NCBI GenBank assembly: GCA_016179165.1
Contig: JACORX010000428.1
Location: forward strand, 1 to 7,025
Length of the DNA stretch: 7,025 bases
Direction: 5' to 3'
DNA from: Candidatus Rokuibacteriota bacterium
GTDB lineage: Bacteria > Methylomirabilota > Methylomirabilia > Rokubacteriales > CSP1-6
Made by a program: the position numbers and the translations under genes
Shown here: positions 5,189 through 7,025 of the stretch, piece after piece
How positions within the stretch are numbered: the stretch's first letter is position 1
How the letters are laid out: the number at the start of each line of letters is the position of its first letter
The notes under the pieces: generated by a model
Told to the model about the DNA's origin: nothing
Database searches by the model: none
The model's input: the letters and a program-made list of their open reading frames with translations, nothing else

Positions 5189-6307
5189 TCATGCGCCGAC
5201 CCCGGGGAGCGCGGCCTGGCCGCCGGGTTTTTCGATCCCCTCGAGCTTGGCCTCGACGCGGTTCAGCGCGGCGCCCGCCTCGTCGTACTTGTTTCGGGCG
5301 TTCGTCAGGTGGCGGCCGACCACATCGAAAGCCTCCCGGAACTTGTCGAGGTCTCCGCCGAGCCGCGTGAGGCGCTCCTGGATCTCCTGGGCGCTCCGCT
5401 CGATCTGGATCCCCCGCAGCCCGAGCACGATCACTCGCAGGTAGGCGTACAGACTATTGGGCGAGACGGGAATGACACGCTTGGACGCGGCGTAGACGGC
5501 AGGCGGGTCCTCCTCGAGAAACTCGTCCTTGGTGATCGCCTCGAAGTAGACGTTCTCCGCCGGAATGTACATGAGCGCAAAGTCGTAGGTGCCCTCGTCG
5601 GGAAGGATATACTTCTTCGCGATCTCGTCCACCCTCGCCTTAACGTCGCGGACGAAGGCGCGCCGCGCCTGCCTTCGCTCCGCCTCGTCCGTCTCCTGGA
5701 GCATGCGCTGGAAGTTCTCCAGCGGGAACTTGGCGTCCACCGGCACGAGCCGGTCGCCGATCCTGACGACGGCATCCACCCGGTCACCGGTGGAGAACTG
5801 GTACTGGAGGGTGTAGTGCTCTTGCGGGAACATCTGTGCCAGGAGGTTCTCGAGAAAGGTTTCTCCGAGCCCTCCCCTGACCTTCGGCGACTTGAGGATC
5901 TGCTCGAGCCCGGCGATGCTCTTGCCCACGTCGAAAATTCGCTGGTTGGTCTCGCCGAGCTTGCCGAGGCTGCCCTGGACGTCGCCGACCACGCGCCCGA
6001 CGTGCTGGAGCTCTCGCTGGACGCTGGCCCCAACCTGCCCCATCTGCGCGGTCATCTGGGCCGAGAACTGCGCGAGCTCGCTCCGGACCGAGGCGGCCGT
6101 CTCGGCGAGCCCCTTCTGGCCTTCGCTTCGCGCGGCCTCGACTTCACGCTGGAGGAGAAGCAAGGACTGGTCGGGCTGGGCGCGACGGGCCTCCATCTCC
6201 TCTAGCCGCGCGGCGACACGGAAGAGCGCCCAGGCGGTCACGACGACGGCGAGCGCGAGCACCGCCAGTAGGACAACCGCCCATCCGGGCATCAGCGCCG
6301 GGATCAC
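5189..6307 (-). CDS. rmuC: DNA recombination protein RmuC
   Basis: A 372-residue RmuC-family protein. E. coli RmuC limits rearrangements at inverted repeats and is thought to be a nuclease with a restriction-endonuclease-like fold. Residues 8-29 form one membrane helix, and about 30-125 a Glu/Gln/Arg-rich region with coiled-coil character. The conserved core follows: GLEQILKSPKVRGGLGET (133-150, E149), D178 in GDRVDAVV, and V190-D191-A-K193-FP, a plausible PD-(D/E)XK active site, then YDFALMYIPAENVYFEA (241-257). The frame stays open far upstream, but those residues are a shadow of the neighbouring gene. GTG at 6307 is chosen because it overlaps the preceding TGA as GTGA and has GGAGG 8 nt upstream; ATG at 6292 (Met6) is the alternative. 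The coupling to the DUF2400 gene suggests joint expression. The stop is TGA. Confidence 0.93.
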   Translation of the reverse strand: MIPALMPGWAVVLLAVLALAVVVTAWALFRVAARLEEMEARRAQPDQSLLLLQREVEAARSEGQKGLAETAASVRSELAQFSAQMTAQMGQVGASVQRELQHVGRVVGDVQGSLGKLGETNQRIFDVGKSIAGLEQILKSPKVRGGLGETFLENLLAQMFPQEHYTLQYQFSTGDRVDAVVRIGDRLVPVDAKFPLENFQRMLQETDEAERRQARRAFVRDVKARVDEIAKKYILPDEGTYDFALMYIPAENVYFEAITKDEFLEEDPPAVYAASKRVIPVSPNSLYAYLRVIVLGLRGIQIERSAQEIQERLTRLGGDLDKFREAFDVVGRHLTNARNKYDEAGAALNRVEAKLEGIEKPGGQAALPGVGA

Positions 6308-7025
6308 CGGGACCCCCTCCAGTGCACGCACACCGGCTTGAGGCCGCAGGGCGCGCAGATCTCCGCATCGCGGCGGTTCAGGCACTGGCCCGACATGCGT
6401 TTGTGGCAGAGCGCGAAGTCGTACCTGACCGGGTCGTCGGGGTCGAGACGCTTGAGCTCCGCCGTGACCTCCTCGACCATTCGCCAGTTGCGGCTGCGCC
6501 GGCGCGTGAGCCCGATGGAGCGCGCCATGTTCTCGATGTGCGTGTCCACGGGCATCAGGAGCGCGGACGGCGGGATCCCCGACCAGATCCCGAAGTCGGG
6601 CGACTCGCGCCTGACCATCCAGCGGAGGTAGAGATGCAGGCGCTTGCACGCCCCGCCGGTGGACGGCAGCGGGAACCAGTGCTTGAATCCGTAGGAGAGC
6701 CGGTTGCGCGCGAAGACGGCCGACAGGTCCTGCCCCCGAAAACCCGCTGCAAACTTCTCGAGGGCCGGGCCCACGTGGGGATGCCCCGGGGAGTAGCCCT
6801 CGAGGAAAAAGGCCATGAGCGAGCCATGGCGGACGAGGAGACGCTGAGCGGCCAGGCAGAAGGCCAGCAGGTCGCGCTCGCGGTTGAACCGGTAGCTGAA
6901 GCCGGAAAACACCTGGCCGTGTTTGTGGAGGTCGAATCCCATGACGAAGCGGGCCGGCGACTCCCCCATGCGCTGGAGCGTCCAATCCACCCACGGTCCG
7001 AAGAGGTCCACGCGGCCGTAGGCCA
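6304..7025 (-). CDS. TIGR02757/DUF2400 family protein, 5' end cut by the window
   Basis: At least 240 residues; the N-terminus lies beyond the window. Codons upstream of the GTG at 7011 read A-Y-G-R and continue off the edge, matching the LAYGRV-type segment inside family members, so that GTG is not the start. Residue numbers here count from it. Family landmarks are GGACKRLHLYLRWMVR (119-134), GIWSGIPPSALLMPVDTHIENMARSIGL (141 onward, D156-T-H) and DPVRYDFALCH (193-203). The VDTH block resembles the catalytic-Asp motif of HhH-GPD DNA glycosylases. The C-terminus carries C210-x8-C219-x2-C222-x5-C228, close to the Nth/MutY iron-sulfur loop (C-x6-C-x2-C-x5-C), so a [4Fe-4S] site is plausible. 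Function is not established. It is translationally coupled to rmuC by a GTGA overlap, suggesting a DNA-processing role. Confidence 0.85.
   Translation of the reverse strand, partial: AYGRVDLFGPWVDWTLQRMGESPARFVMGFDLHKHGQVFSGFSYRFNRERDLLAFCLAAQRLLVRHGSLMAFFLEGYSPGHPHVGPALEKFAAGFRGQDLSAVFARNRLSYGFKHWFPLPSTGGACKRLHLYLRWMVRRESPDFGIWSGIPPSALLMPVDTHIENMARSIGLTRRRSRNWRMVEEVTAELKRLDPDDPVRYDFALCHKRMSGQCLNRRDAEICAPCGLKPVCVHWRGSR
6316..6320 (-). promoter_or_regulatory. Shine-Dalgarno fixing the rmuC start
   Basis: GGAGG, within the longer GGAGGGGG on the minus strand (6320-6313), sits 8 nt before the GTG at 6307 and 23 nt before the ATG at 6292. The spacing favours the GTG that overlaps the upstream stop codon. 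The site lies within the last codons of the DUF2400 gene. Confidence 0.7.

Noticed and set aside
4229..6205. Long plus-strand ORF of 658 codons
   Set aside because: Exactly antisense, codon for codon, to the M20, GroES-like and rmuC genes; its residues mirror their codons, and no family is recognisable.
6308..6994. N-terminal extension of the rmuC frame (about 229 codons)
   Set aside because: It lies wholly within the DUF2400 gene in another frame, is Pro/Arg/Ala-rich, and the GTG at 6307 has a good Shine-Dalgarno.
7009..7011. GTG at 7011 as start of the DUF2400 gene
   Set aside because: The frame continues upstream with A-Y-G-R, part of the conserved family N-terminal region, so the true start is outside the window.

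Overview
The window is a high-GC, densely coding bacterial segment. Most genes are on the minus strand, gaps between genes are short, and frame-opposed shadow ORFs are long, as expected at high GC. The families (periplasmic diheme cytochrome c, ApbA-type reductase, SuhB-type phosphatase, M20 peptidase, RmuC, TIGR02757/DUF2400) are widespread in free-living Gram-negative bacteria. The overall look would suit a soil or metagenomic lineage such as Rokubacteria, Methylomirabilota or a high-GC deltaproteobacterium. That placement is a guess, because no marker gene is present.

Layout. (1) 19-921, minus: an exported diheme c-type cytochrome with a noncanonical first heme site. (2) 922-1326: a 405-bp gap with no credible gene, containing a 12-bp palindrome beside a -10-like element and an 11-bp direct repeat. 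(3) 1327-2259, minus: a ketopantoate-reductase-family protein. It is divergent, across a 65-bp spacer with inverted repeats, from (4) 2325-3125, plus: an inositol-monophosphatase-family enzyme. That gene overlaps tail-to-tail by 19 bp with (5) 3107-3562, minus: a DUF1285-like protein. Reading upstream on the minus strand come (6) 3620-4849, an M20 metallopeptidase; (7) 4862-5164, a 100-residue protein that looks like a divergent GroES-fold protein; (8) 5189-6307, RmuC; and (9) 6304-7025, a TIGR02757/DUF2400 protein cut by the window edge.

Genes 9 to 5 form a probable minus-strand transcription unit. DUF2400 and rmuC overlap as GTGA with a strong Shine-Dalgarno, which argues for translational coupling. 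Both look DNA-related: RmuC has a PD-(D/E)XK-like core, and the DUF2400 protein has a VDTH motif and a four-cysteine cluster resembling the iron-sulfur loop of Nth/MutY glycosylases. The downstream part may also have its own promoter, seen as an extended -10 that would make the GroES-like mRNA leaderless. No mobile element, CRISPR array, rRNA or tRNA was seen. The most unusual items are the CXCH heme motif paired with a His at the expected Met-ligand position, the GroES-like small protein, and the Nth-like cysteine cluster. No clearly new multi-gene system is evident.
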